Source: Chrysaora quinquecirrha (lineage: Eukaryota > Cnidaria > Scyphozoa > Semaeostomeae > Pelagiidae). Taken from it: DNA of 64,000 nucleotides. The notes beneath the pieces are model-generated. The model was given only the letters and a program-made list of their open reading frames with translations, had not been told where the DNA came from and made no database searches. Position numbers and translations under genes: made by a program. Location of the stretch: contig JACTAT010000370.1 in the NCBI GenBank assembly GCA_014526335.1, positions 236,757 to 300,756 of the forward strand. The letters are read 5' to 3'. Positions 38,439-51,900 of this stretch are shown piece after piece (the first letter of the stretch is position 1; each line of letters opens with the position of its first letter).

Positions 38439-41400
38439 GCTTCTTTACTCTATGACTGCTGTTTTGCTGTAAAGCGGGACAATTTGTCATGAATAACCTC
38501 AAAAGTGATAAAAAACATCCCTAGTGCTTCTTTACTCTATGACTGTTGTTTAGCTGTAAAGCGGGACAATCGGTCATGAATAACTCTTAAAAGTGATAAA
38601 AATCAACCCTTGTGCTTCTTTACTCTATGACTGCTGTTTGGCTGTAAAGCGGGACAATCGGTCATGAATAACCCCTAAACGTGATAAAAAACATCCATAG
38701 TGCTTCTCTACTCTATGACTGCTGTTTGGCTGTAAATCGGGACAATCGGTCAAGAATAACACTTAAAAGTGATAAAAATCACCCCTAGTGCTTCTTTACT
38801 CTATGACTGTCGCTTAGATGTAAAGCGGGACAATCGGTCATGAATAACTCTTAAGAGTGATAAAAATCAACCCTTGTGCTTCTTTACTCTATGACTGCTG
38901 TTTAGCTGTAAAGCGTGACAATTTGTCATGAATAACCTTAAACGTGATAAAAAACATCCATAGTGCTTCTTTACTCTATCACTGCTGCTTGGGTGTAAAA
39001 CAGGACAATCGGTCTTGAATAACCCTTAAAAGTGATAAAAAACATCCCTAGTCCTTCTTCATTCTATGAGTGCTGTTTGGCTGTAAAGCTGGACAATCGG
39101 TCATGAATAACCGTTAAAAGTGATAAAAACATCCATAGTGCTTCTTTACTCTATGACAGCTGTTTTGCTGTAAAGCGTGACAATTTGTCATGAATAACCT
39201 TAAAAGTGATAAAAACTTCCATAGTGCTTCTTTACTCTATCACTGCTGCTTGGTTGTAAAGTGGGACAATGGGTCATGAATAACCCTTAAAAGTGGTAAA
39301 AAACATCCCTAGTGCTTTTTACTTTGTGACTTTTTTTTAGCTGTAAAGCGGGACAATCGGTCATGAATAACCTTTAAAAGTGACAAAAAAACATCCCTAG
39401 TGGTTCTTTACTCTATGACTGCTGTTTGGCTGTAAAGCGGGACAATCGGTCATGAATAACCCTTAAAACTGATAAAAAACATCCATAGTGCTTCTTTACT
39501 CTATGACTGCTGTTTGGCTGTAAAGCTGGACAATCGGTCATGAATAACCATTAAAAGTGATTATAAACATCCCCAGTGCTTCTTTCCTCTATAACTGTTG
39601 TTTGACTGTAAAGCGGGACAATCGGTCATGAATAACCCTTGAAAGTGATAAAAAACATCCATAGTGCTTCTTTACTCTATGACTGCTGTTTGGCTGTAAA
39701 GCGTGACAATCGGTCGTGAAAAACCCTTAAAAGTGATAAAAAACATCCCTAGTGCTTCTTTACTCTATGACTGCTGTTTGGCTGTAAAGCGGGACAATCG
39801 GTCTTGAATAACCCTTAAAAGTGATAAAAAACATCCCTAGTCCTTCTTCATTCTATGAGTGCTGTTTGGCTGTAAAGCTGGACAATCGGTCATGAATAAC
39901 CCTTAAAAGTGATAAAAACATCCATAGTGCTTCTTTACTCTATGACAGCTGTTTTGCTGTAAAGCGTGACAATTTGTCATGAATAACCTTAAAAGTGATA
40001 AAAAACTTCCATAGTGCTTCTTTACTCTATCACTGCTGCTTGGTTGTAAAGTGGGACAATGGGTCATGAATAACCCTTAAAAGTGGTAAAAAACATCCCT
40101 AGTGCTTTTTACTTTGTGACTTTTTTTTAGGTGTAAAGCGGGACAATCGGTCATGAATAACCTTTAAAAGTGATAAAAAAACATCCATAGTGCTTCTTTA
40201 CTCTATCACTGCTGCTTGTGTGTAAAGAGGGACAATCGGTCATGAATAACCCTTAAAACTGATAAAAAACATCCCTAGTCCTTCTTTATTCTATGACTGC
40301 TGTTTGGCTGTAAAGCGGGACAATCGGTCATGAATAACCCTTAAAAGTGATAAAAAACATCCCTAGTGCTTCTTTACTCTATGACTGCTGTTTGGCTGTA
40401 AAGCGGGACAATCGGTCATGAATAACCCTTAAAAGTGATAAAAAACTTCATTAGTGCCTCTTTACTCTATGACTGGTTCTTTGGCTGTAAAGCGGGACAA
40501 TCGGTCATGAATAACCCTTAAAAGTGATAAAAAACATCCCTAGTGCTTCTATACTCTATGACTGCTGTTTAGCTGTAAAGCGTGACAATTTGTCATGAAT
40601 AACCTTAAAAGTGATAAAAAACATCCATAGTGCTTCTTTACTCTATCACTGCTGCTTGGGTGTAAAACGGGACATTCGGTCTTGAATAACCCTTAAAAGT
40701 GATAAAAAACATCCCTAGTCCTTCTTTATTCTATGATTGCTGTTTGGCTGTAAAGCGGGACAATCGGTCATGAATAACCCTTAAAACTGATAAAAAACAT
40801 CCATAGTGCTTCATTACTCTATGACTGCTGTTTGGCTGTAAAGCGGGACAATCGGTCATGAATAACCTTAAAAGTGATAAAAAACATCCATAGTGCTTCT
40901 TTACGCTATGACTGCTGTTTGGCTGTAAAGCGGGACAATCGGTTATGAATAACCTTAAAAGTGATAAAAAACATCCATAGTGCTTCTTTGCTCTATCACT
41001 GCTGCTTGTGTGTAAAGAGGGACAATCGGTCATGAATAACCCTTGAAACTGATAAAAAACATCCCTAGTCCTTCTTTATTCTATGACTGCTGTTTGGCTG
41101 TAAAGCGGGACAATCGGTCATGAATAACCCTTAAAAGTGATAAAAAACATCTCTAGTGCTTCTTTACTCTATGACTGCTGTTTGGCTGTAAAGCGGGACA
41201 ATCGGTCATGAATAACCCTTAAAAGTGATAAAAAACTTCATTAGTGCCTCTTTACTCTATGACTGGTTGTTTGGCTGTAAAGCGGGACAATCGGTCATGA
41301 ATAACCATTAAAAGTGATAAAAAACATCCCTAGTGCTTCTATACTCTATGACTGCTGTTTAGCTGTAAAGCGTGACAATTTGTCATGAATAACCTTAAAA

Positions 41401-43045
41401 GTGATAAAAAACATGCATAGTGCTTCTTTACTCTATGACTGTTGTTTGGCTGTAAAGCGGGACAATCGGTCAAGAATAACCCTTAAAAGTGATAAAAAAC
41501 ATCCCTAGTCCTTCTTTATTCTATGACTGCTGTTTGGCTGTAAAGCGGGACAATCGGTCATGAATAACCCTTAAAAGTGATAAAAAACATCCCTAGTGGT
41601 TCTTTACTCTATGACTGCTGTTTGGCTGTAAAGCGGGACAATCGGTCATGAATAACCCTTAAAACTGATAAAAAACATCCATAGTGCTTCTTTACTCTAT
41701 GACTGCTTTTTGGCTGTAAAGCGGGACAATCGGTCATGAATAACCCTTAAAACTAATAAAAAACTTCCATATTGCTTCTTTACTCTATGACTGCTGTTTG
41801 GCTGTAAAGCGGGACAATCGGTCATGAAAAACCCTTAAAAGTGATAAAAAACATCCATAGTGCTTCTTTACTCTATCACTGCTGCTTGGATGTAAAACGG
41901 GACAATTTGTCATGAATAACCTTAAAAGTGATAAAAAACATCCATAGTGCTTCTTTACTCTATGACTGCTGTTTGGCTGTAAAGCGGGACAATCGGTCAT
42001 GAATAACCCTTAAAACTAATAAAAAACTTCCATATTGCTTCTTTACTCTATGACTGCTGTTTGGCTGTAAAGCGGGACAATCGGTCATTAATAACCCTTA
42101 AAAGTGATAAAAAACATCCCTAGTGCTTCTTTATTCTATGACTGCTGTTTGGCTGTAAAGCGGGACAATCGGTCATGAATAACCCTTAAAAGTGATAAAA
42201 AACATCCCTAGTGGTTCTTTACTCTATGACTGCTGTTTGGCTGTAAAGCGGGACAATCGGTCATGAATAACCCTTAAAACTGATAAAAAACATCCATAGT
42301 GCTTCTTTACTCTATGACTGCTGTTTGGCTGTAAAGCGGGACAATCGGTCATGAATAACCCTTAAAGCTGATAAAAAACATCCCTAGTGCTTCTTTACTC
42401 TATTAATGCTATTTGGCTGTAAAGCGGGACAATCGGTCAAGAATAACTCAGTGATAAAAAACATCCATAGTGCTTCTTTGCTCTATGACTGTTGTTTAGC
42501 TGTAAAGCGTGGCAATTTGTCATGAATAACCGTAAAAGTGATAAAAAACATCCATAGTGCTTCTTTACTCTATCACTGCTGCTTGTGTGTAAAGAGGGAC
42601 AATCGGTCATGAATAACCCTTAAAAGTGATAAAAAACATCCCTAGTCCTTCTTTACTCTATGGCTGCTGTTTAGCTGTAAAGAGGGACAATCGGTCATGA
42701 ATAACCCTTAGAACTGATAAAAAACATCCCTAGTGCTTCTTTACTCTATGACTGCTGTTTGGCTGTAAAGCGGGACAATAGGTCATGAATAACCCTTAAA
42801 AGTGATAAAAAACATCCCTAGTGCTTCTTTACTCTATGGCTGCTGTTTGGCTGTAAAGAGGGACAATCGGTCATGAATAACCCTTAAAAGTGATAAAAAA
42901 CATCCCTAGTCCTTCTTTACTCTATGGCTGCTGTTTGGCTGTAAAGAGGGACAATCGATCATGAATAACCCTTAAAACTGATAAAAAACATCCCTAGTGC
43001 TTCTTTACTCTATGACTGCTGTTTGGCTGTAAAGCGGGACAATCT

Positions 43046-43468
43046 GTCATGCAAAACCCTTAAAAGTGATACAAAACATCCCTAGTGCTTTTTTACTCTA
43101 TGACTGCTGTTTGGCTATAAAGAGGGACAATCGGTCATGAATAAACCTTAAAAGTGATAAAAAATATCCCTAGTCCTTCTTTGCACTATGGCTGCTGTTT
43201 GGCTGTAAAGCGGGACAATCTGTCATGCAAAACCCTTAAAAGTGATACAAAACATCCCTAGTGCTTTTTTACTCTATGACTGCTGTTTGGCTATAAAGAG
43301 GGACAATCGGTCATGAATAAACCTTAAAAGTGATAAAAAATATCCCTAGTCCTTCTTTGCACTATGGCTGCTGTTTGGCTGTAAAGCGGGACAATCTGTC
43401 ATGCAAAACCCTTAAAAGTGATACAAAACATCCCTAGTGCTTTTTTACTCTATGACTGCTGTTTGGCT
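43046..43468 (+). repeat. 176-bp dimeric higher-order repeat
   Basis: GTCATGCAAAACCC starts at 43,046, 43,222 and 43,398, exactly 176 bp (two monomers) apart. The units 43,046-43,221 and 43,222-43,397 are identical by eye, including rare variants GTGATACAAAAC, GGCTATAAAGAGGG, AATAAACCTT and TTTGCACTATGGC. The third copy matches for about 71 bp and then reverts to the common monomer. Confidence 0.93.
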
Positions 43469-43796
43469 GTAAAGCGGGACAATCGTTCATGAATAACCCT
43501 TAACAGTGATAAAAACATCCCTAGTGCTTCTTGACTCTATGGCTGCTGTTTGGCTGTAAAGCGGGACAATTGGCCAAGAATAACACTTAAAAGTGATAAA
43601 AAACATCCATAGTGCTTCTCTACTCTATGACTGTTGTTTAGCTGTAAAGCGTGACAATTTGTCATGAATAACCTTAAAAGTGATAAAAAACATCCATAGT
43701 GCTTCTTTACTCTATGACTGCTGCTTGGGTGTAAAACGGGAAAATCGGTCTTGAATAACCCTCAAAAGTGATAAAAAACATCCCTTGTGCTTCTTT

Positions 43797-44060
43797 AATC
43801 CATGACTGTTGTTTAGCTGTAAAGTGGGAAAATGGATCATGAATAACCCCTAAAAGTGATAAATAACACCCTTTCTGCTTCTTTTCTCTATGACGGTTGT
43901 TTAGCTGTAAAGCGGGACAATGGGTCATGAATAACACCTAAAAGTAATAATTAACACCCCTAGTGCTTCTTTACACTAAGAATGTTGTTTACTTGTAAAG
44001 CGGGACAATTTGGTAATGAATAAGCCCTAAAAATAATAAAAATCACCCCTAGTGCTTCTT
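43797..44060 (+). repeat. A-like monomer cassette 5 in zone C
   Basis: The full three-monomer cassette again, in the same order as at 38,175, with small differences (CTATGACGGTTG, GAATAACACC, ACAATTTGGTAATG). Confidence 0.87.
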
Positions 44061-45339
44061 TACTCTATGACTGTCGCTTAGCTGTAAAGAGGGACAATCA
44101 GTCATGAAAAACCCTCAAAGTGAAAAAAAACATCCATAGTGCTTCTTTACTCTATGACTGCTGTTTGGCTGTAAAGCGAGACAATCGGTCATGAATAACC
44201 CTTAAAAGTGATAAAAAACATCCATAATGCTTCTTTACTCTATGACTGTTGCTTAGCTGTAAAGCGTGAGAATTTGTCATGAATAACCTTAAAAGTGATA
44301 AAAAACATCCATAGTGCTTCTTTACTCTATCACTGCTGCTTGGGTGTAAAACGGGACAATCGGTCTTGAATAACCCTTAAATGTGATAAAAAACATCCCT
44401 AGTGCTTCTTTAATCTATGACTGCTGTTTGGCTGTAAAGCGGGACAATCGGTCATGAATAACCCTTAAAAGTGATAAAAAACATCCATAGTGCTTCTTTA
44501 CTCTATGACTGCTGTTTTGCTGTAAAGCGTGACAATTTGTCATGAATAAACTTAAAAATGATAAAAAACTTCCATAGTGCTTCTTTACTCTATGACTGCT
44601 GTTTGGCTGTAAAGCGGGACAATCGGTCATGAATAACCCTTAAAAGTGATAAAAAACATCCTTAGTCCTTCTTGACTCTATGGCTGCTGTTTGGCTGTAA
44701 AGAGGGACAATCGGTCATGAATAACCCTTAAAAGTTATAAAAAACATCCCTAGTCCTTCTTTACTCTATGGCTGCTGTTTGGCTGTAAAGCGGGACAATC
44801 GGTCATGAATAACCCTTAAAAGTGACAAAAAACATCCCAAGTGCTCCTTTACTCTATGACTCATGTTTGCCTGTAAAGAGGGACAATCGGTCATGAATAA
44901 CCCTTAAAAGTGATAAAAAACATCCCTAGTCCTTCTTTACTCTATGATTGCTGTTTGGCTGTAAAGCGGGACAATCTGTCATACAAAACCCTTAAAAGTG
45001 ATAAAAAACATCCCTAGTGCTTCTTTATTCTATGACTGCTGTTTGGCTGTAAAGCGGGACAATCGGTCATGAAAAACTCTTAAAAGTGATAAAAAACATC
45101 CCTAGTGCTTCTTTACTCTATGACTGTTGTTTAGCTGTAAAGCGTGACATTTTGTCATGAATAACCTTAAAAGTGATAAAAAACATCCATAGTGCTTCTT
45201 TACTCTATCACAGCTGCTTGGGTGTAAAACGGGACAATCGGTCTTGAATAACCCTTAAAAGTGATAAAAAACATCCATAGTGATTCTTTACTCTATGACT
45301 GCTGCTTGGCTGTAAAGCCGGACAATTTGTCATGAATAA

Positions 45340-47338
45340 CCTTAAAAGTGATGAAAAGCATCCATAGTGCTTCTTTACTCTATGACTGCTGCTTGGCTGT
45401 AAAGCCGGACAACGGGTCTTGAATAACCCTTAAAAGTGATAAAAAACATCCCTAGTGCTTCTTTATTCTATGACGGCTGTTTGGCTGTAAAGCGGGACAA
45501 TCGGGCATGAAAATCCCTTAAAAGTGATAAAAAACATCCCTAGTGCTTCTTTACTCTATGACTGCTGTTTGGCTGTAAAGCGGGACAATCTGTCATGCAA
45601 AACCCTTAAAAGTGATAAAAAACATCCCTAGTGCTTCTTTACTCTATGACTGCTGTTTGGCTGTAAAGCGGGACAATCGGTCAAGAATAACTCAGTGATA
45701 AAAAACATCCATAGTGCTTCTTTGCTCTATGACTGTTGTTTAGCTGTAAAGCGTGGCAATTTGTCATGAATAACCTTAAAAGTGATAAAAAACATCCATA
45801 GTGCTTCTTTACTCTATGACTGTTGTTTAGCTGTAAAGCGGGACAATCGGGCATGAAAATCCCTTAAAAGTGATAAAAAACATCCCTAGTGCTTCTTTAC
45901 TCTATCACTGCTGCTTGTGTGTAAAGAGGGACAATCGGTCATGAATAACCCTTACAAGTGATAAAAAACATCCCTAGTCCTTCTTGACTCTACGGCTGCT
46001 GTTTGGCTGTAAAGAGGGACAATCGGTCATGAATAACCCTTAAAAGTGATAAAAAACATCCCTAGTGCTTCTTTACTCTATGACTGCTGTTTTGCTGTAA
46101 AGCGGGACAATGGGTCATGAATAACCCTTAAAAGTGACAAAAAACATGCCTAGTGCTTCTTTACTCTATGGCTGCTGTTTGGCTGTAAAGCGGGACAATC
46201 GGTCATGAATAACCCTTAACAGTGATAAAAAACATCCATAGTGCTTCTTTACTATATCACTGCGGCTTGGGTGTAAAACGGGACAATCGGTCTTGAATAA
46301 CCCTTAAAAGTGATAAAAAAACATCCCTAGTCCTTCTTTATTCTATGACTGCTGTTTGGCTGTAAAGCGGGACAACCGGTCATGAATAACCCTTAAAAGT
46401 GATAAAAAACATCCATAGTGCTTCTTTACTCTATGACTGCTGTTTTGCTGTAAAGCGTGACAATTTGTCATGAATAACCTTAAAAGTGATAAAAAACATC
46501 CATAGTGCTTCTTTACTCTATGACTACTGCTTGGCTGTAAAGCCGGACAACGGGTCTTGAATAACCCTTAAAAGTAATAAAAAACATCCCTAGTGCTTCT
46601 TTATTCTATGACTGCTGTTTGGCTGTAAAGCGGGACAATCGGGCATGAAAATCCCTTAAAAGTGATAAAAAACATCCCTAGTGCTTCTTTACTCTATGAC
46701 TGCTGTTTGGCTGTAAAGCGGGACAATCTGTCATGCAAAACCCTTAAAAGTGATAAAAAACATCCCTAGTGCTTCTTTACTCTATGACTGCTGTTTGGCT
46801 GTAAAGCGGGACAATCGGTCAAGAATAACTCAGTGATAAAAAACATCCATAGTGCTTCTTTGCTCTATGACTGTTGTTTAGCTGTAAAGCGTGGCAATTT
46901 GTCATGAATAACCTTAAAAGTGATAAAAAACATCCATAGTGCTTCTTTACTCTATGACTGTTGTTTAGCTGTAAAGCGGGAAAATCGGGCATGAAAATCC
47001 CTTAAAAGTGATAAAAAACATCCCTAGTGCTTCTTTACTCTATCACTGCTGCTTGTGTGTAAAGAGGGACAATCGGTCATGAATAACCCTTACAAGTGAT
47101 AAAAAACATCCCTAGTCCTTCTTGACTCTATGGCTGCTGTTTGGCTGTAAAGAGGGACAATCGGTCATGAATAACCCTTAAAAGTGATAAAAAACATCCC
47201 TAGTGCTTCTTTACTCTATGACTGCTGTTTTGCTGTAAAGCGGGACAATGGGTCATGAATAACCCTTAAAAGTGACAAAAAACATGCCTGGTGCTTCTTT
47301 ACTCTATGGCTGCTGTTTGGCTGTAAAGCGGGACAATC
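45340..47338 (+). repeat. 1,138-bp higher-order repeat (13 monomers)
   Basis: About 860 bp from 45,340 recurs from 46,478 at an offset of 1,138 bp. Markers include AAAGCCGGACAACGGGTC at 45,401 and 46,539, GTCAAGAATAACTCAGTG, GCGTGGCAATTTGTC, CGGGCATGAAAATCCC, and TTCTTGACTC at 45,981 and 47,119. Only a few mismatches were seen (for example CTACGGCTGC against CTATGGCTGC). The copies diverge after about 46,200 and 47,338. Confidence 0.9.
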
Positions 47339-47689
47339 GGTCATGAATAACCCTTAAAAGTGATAAAAAACAACCCTAGTGCTTCTTTACTCTATGACTG
47401 TTGTTTGGGTGTAAAGCGGGACAATCGGTCATGAATAACCCTTAAAAGTGATACAAAACATCCCTAGTGCTTTTTTACTCTATGACTGCTGTTTGGCTGT
47501 AAAGCGGGACAACCGGTCATGAATAACCCTTAAAAGTGATAAAAAACATCCATAGTGCTTCTTTACTCTATGACTGCTGTTTTGCTGTAAAGCGTGACAA
47601 TTTGTCATGAATAACCTTAAAAGTGATAAAAAACTTCCATAGTGCTTCTTTACTCTATGACTGCTGTTTGGCTGTAAAGCGGGACAACC

Positions 47690-48860
47690 GGTCATGAATA
47701 ACTCTTAAAAGTGATAAAAACATCCATAGTCCTTCTTTACTCTATGGCTGCTGTTTGGCTGTAAAGCGGGACAATCGGTTATGAATAACCCTTAAAAGTG
47801 ACAAAAAACATCCCTTAGTGCTCCTTTACACTATGGCTGCTGTTTGGCTGTAAAGAGGGACAATCGGTCATGAATAACCCTTAAAAGTTATAAAAAACAT
47901 CCCTAGTCCTTCTTTACTCTATGACTGCTGTTTGGCTGTAAAGCGGGACAATCTGTCATACAAAACCCTTAAAAGTTATAAAAAACATCCCCAGTGCTTC
48001 TTTATTCTATGACTGCTGTTTGGCTGTAAAGCGGGACAATCGGTCATGAAAAACTCTTAAAAGTGATAAAAAACATCCCTAGTGCTTCTTTACTCTATGA
48101 CTGTTGTTTAGCTGTAAAGCGTGACATTTTGTCATGAATAACCTTAAAAGTGATAAAAAACATCCATAGTGCTTCTTTACTCTATCACTGCTGCTTGGGT
48201 GTAAAACGGGACAATCGGTCTTGAATAACCCTAAAAAGTGATAAAAAACATCCCTAGTGCTTCTTTAATCTATGACTGCTGTTTGGCTGTAAAGCGGGAC
48301 AACCGGTCATGAATAACCCTTAAAAGTGATAAAAAACATCCCTAGTCCTTCTTGACTCTATGGCTGCTGTTTGGCTGTAAAGAGGGACAATCGGTCATGA
48401 ATAACCCTTAAAAGTGATAAAAAACATCCATAGTCCTTCTTTACTCTATGGCTGCTGTTTGGCTGTAAAGCGGGACAATCGGTCATGAATAACCCTTAAA
48501 AGTGACAAAAAACATCCCTAAGTGCTCCTTTACTCTATGGCTGCTGTTTGGCTGTAAAGAGGGACAATCGGTCATGAATAACCCTTAAAAGTTATAAAAA
48601 ACATCCCTAGTCCTTCTTTACTCTATGACTGCTGTTTGGCTGTAAAGCGGGACAATCTGTCATACAAAACCCTTAAAAGTGATAAAAAACATCCCCAGTG
48701 CTTCTTTATTCTATGACTGCTGTTTGGCTGTAAAGCGGGACAATCGGTCATGAAAAACTCTTAAAAGTGATAAAAAACATCCCTAGTGCTTCTTTACTCT
48801 ATGACTGTTGTTTAGCTGTAAAGCGTGACATTTTGTCATGAATAACCTTAAAAGAGATAA
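47690..48860 (+). repeat. 704-bp higher-order repeat (8 monomers)
   Basis: The marker GTGCTCCTTTAC occurs at 47,818 and 48,522, and GTGACATTTTGTCATG at 48,121 and 48,825, both 704 bp apart. Between them the order of variants (GTCATACAAAACCC, CCCCAGTGCTTC, GAAAAACTCTT) is the same in both copies. The first GTGACATTTTGTCATG-type variant already occurs at 45,143, so the block is older than this duplication. Confidence 0.88.
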
Positions 48861-49189
48861 AAAACATCCATAGTGCTTCTTTACTCTATGACTGCTGTTT
48901 GGCTGTAAAGCGGGACAATCGGTCATGAATAACCCTTAAAAGTGATAAAAAACATCCCTAGTGCTTCTTTACTCTATGACTGCTGTTTGGCTGTAAAGCG
49001 GGACAATCGGTCATGAATAACCCTTAAAACTGATAAAAAACATCCCTAGTGCTTCTTTACTCTATGACTGCTGTTTGGCTGTAAAGCGGGACAATCGGTC
49101 ATGAATAACCCTTAAAAGTGATAAAAAACATCCCTAGTGCTTCTTTATTCTATGACTGCTGTTTGGCTGTAAAGCGGGACAATCGGTCA

Positions 49190-50270
49190 TGAATAACCCT
49201 TGAAAGTGATAAAAAACATCCATAGTGCTTCTTTACTCTATGACTGCTGTTTGGCTGTAAAGCGGGACAATCGGTCGTGAAAAACCCTTAAAAGTGATAA
49301 AAAACATCCCTAGTGCTTCTTTACTCTATGACTGCTGTTTGGCTGTAAAGCTGGACAATCGGTCATGAATAACCATTAAAAGTGATATAAAACATCCCTA
49401 GTGCTTCTTTCCTCTATAACTGTTGTTTGACTGTAAAGCGGGACAATCGGTCATGAATAACCCTTAAAACTGATAAAAAACATCCCTAGTGCTTCTTTAC
49501 TCTATGACTGCTGTTTGGCTGTAAAGCCGGACAACGGGTCGTGGATAACCCTTAAAAGTGATAAAAAACATCCCTAGTGCTTCTTTATTCTATGACTGCT
49601 GTTTGGCTGTAAAGCGGGACAATCGGTCATGAATAACCCTTAAAAGTGATAAAAAACATCCATAGTGCTTCTTTACTCTATGACTGCTGTTTGGCTGTAA
49701 AGCGGGACAATCGGTCGTGAAAAACCCTTAAAAGTGATAAAAAACATCCCTAGTGCTTCTTTATTCTATGACTGCTGTTTGGCTGTAAAGCGGGACAATC
49801 GGGCATGAAAAACCCTTAAAAGTGATAAAAAACATCCCTAGTGCTTCTTTACTCTATGACTGCTGTTTGGCTGTAAAGCGGGACAATCGGTCATGAATAA
49901 CCCTTGAAAGTGATAAAAAACATCCATAGTGCTTCTTTACTCTATGACTGCTGTTTGGCTGTAAAGCGGGACAATCGGTCGTGAAAAACCCTTAAAAGTG
50001 ATAAAAAACATCCCTAGTGCTTCTTTACTCTATGACTGCTGTTTGGCTGTAAAGCTGGACAATCGGTCATGAATAACCCTAAAAAGTGATAAAAACATCC
50101 CTAGTGCTTCTTTCCTCTATAACTGTTGTTTGACTGTAAAGCGGGACAATCGGTCATGAATAACCCTTAAAACTGATAAAAAACATCCCTAGTGCTTCTT
50201 TACTCTATGACTGCTGTTTGGCTGTAAAGCCGGACAACGGGTCGTGGATAACCCTTAAAAGTGATAAAAA
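49190..50270 (+). repeat. 703-bp higher-order repeat (8 monomers)
   Basis: The variant GCCGGACAACGGGTCGTGG occurs at 49,526 and 50,229, 703 bp apart. It is preceded in both copies by the same order of markers: CCCTTGAAAGTG, CGGTCGTGAAAAACCC, and TTTCCTCTATAACTG with GTTGTTTGACTG. This is the second independent eight-monomer duplication within 3 kb. Confidence 0.87.
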
Positions 50271-51040
50271 ACATCCCTAGTGCTTCTTTACTCTATGACT
50301 GCTGTTTGGCTGTAAAGCGGGACAATCGGGCATGAATAACCCTTAAAAGTGATAAAAAACATCCCTAGTGCTTCTTTATTCTATGACTGCTGTTTGGCTG
50401 TAAAGCGGGACAATCGGGCATGAATAACCCTTAAAAGTGATAAAAAACATCCCTAGTGCTTCTTTACTCTATGACTGCTGTTTGGCTGTAAAGCGGGACA
50501 ATCGGTCATGAATAACCCTTAAAAGTGATAAAAAACATCCCAAGTGCTTCTTTATTCTATGACTGCTGTTTGGCTGTAAAGCGGGACAATCGGTCATGAA
50601 TAACCCTTAAAAGTGATAAAAAACATCCATAGTGCTTCTTTACTCTATCACTGCTGCTTGGGTGTAAAACGGGACAATCGGTCTTCAATAACCCTTAAAA
50701 GTGATAAAAAACATCCCTAGTGCTTCTTTATTCTATGACTGATGTTTGGCTGTAAAGCGGGACAATCGGGCATGAAAAACCCTTAAAAGTGATAAAAAAC
50801 ATCCCTAATGCTTCTTTACTCTATGACTGCTGTTTGGCTGTAAAGCGGGACAATCGGTCAAGAATAACTCAGTGATAAAAAACATCCCTAGTGCTTCTTT
50901 GCTCTATGACTGTTGTTTAGCTGTATAGCGTGACAATTTGTCATGAATAACCTTAAAAGTGATAAAAAATATCCATAGTGCTTCTTTACTCTATGACTGC
51001 TGCTTGGCTGTAAAGCGGGACAATCGGTCATGAATAACCC

Positions 51041-51900
51041 TTAAAAGTGATAAAAAACATCCCTAGTGCTTCTTTACTCTATGACTGTTGTTTGGCTGTA
51101 AAGCTGGACAATCGGTCATGAATAACCCTTAAAAGTGAGAAAAAACATCCCAAGTGCTTCTTTTCTATATGACTGCTGTTTGGGTGTAAAGCTGGACAAT
51201 CGGTCATGAATAACCCTTAAAAGTGATAAAAACATCCCTAGTGCTTCTTTACTCTATGACTGCTGTTTGTCTGTAAAGCGGGACAATCGGTCATGAATAA
51301 CCCTTTAAAGTGATAAAAAACATCCCAAGTGCTTCTCTACTCTATGACTGCTGTTTGGCTGTAAAGCGGGACAATTGGTCATGAATAAACCTTAGAAGTG
51401 ATAAAAAACATCCCTAGTGCTTCTTTACTCTATGACTGCTGTTTGGCTGTAAAGCGGAACGATCGGTCATGAATAACCCTTAAAAGTGATAAAAAACATC
51501 CCAAGTGCTTCTTTTCTCTATGACTGCTGTTTGGGTGTAAAGCTGGACAATCGCTCATGAATAACCCTTAAAAGTGATAAAAAACATCCCTAGTGCTTCT
51601 TTACTCTATGACTGCTGTTTGGCTGTAAAGCGAGACAATCGGTCATGAATAACCCTTAAAAGTGATAAAAAACATCCCTAGTGCTTCTTTACTCTATGAC
51701 TGTTGTTTGGCTGTAAAGCGGGGCAATCGGTCAAGAATAACCCTTAAAAGTGATAAAAAACATCTTAAGTGCTTCTTTTCTCTATGACTGCTGTTTGGGT
51801 GTAAAGCTGGACAATCGGTCATGAAAAACTCTTAACAGTGATAAAAAACATCTTAAGTGCTTCTTTACTATATGACTGCTGTTTTGCTGTAAAGCGGGAC
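51041..51900 (+). repeat. variant block shared with 14,461-15,230 (right copy)
   Basis: This carries the same ordered variants as the zone B block, including TTTTCTATATGAC, CTGTTTGTCTGTAAAG, AAACCTTAGAAGTG, GCGGAACGATCGG and TTTACTATATGACTGC. It has one additional common-type monomer at about 51,597-51,684. It is close to the outer end of the array, on the other side of the LINE fragment. Confidence 0.88.

Noticed and set aside
26344..47695. Similar minus-strand open frames in zones B and C (for example 26,344-26,589, 40,731-41,033, 47,480-47,695)
   Set aside because: Same cause as in zone A; no start context, no conserved length, and substitutions show no sign of protein constraint.
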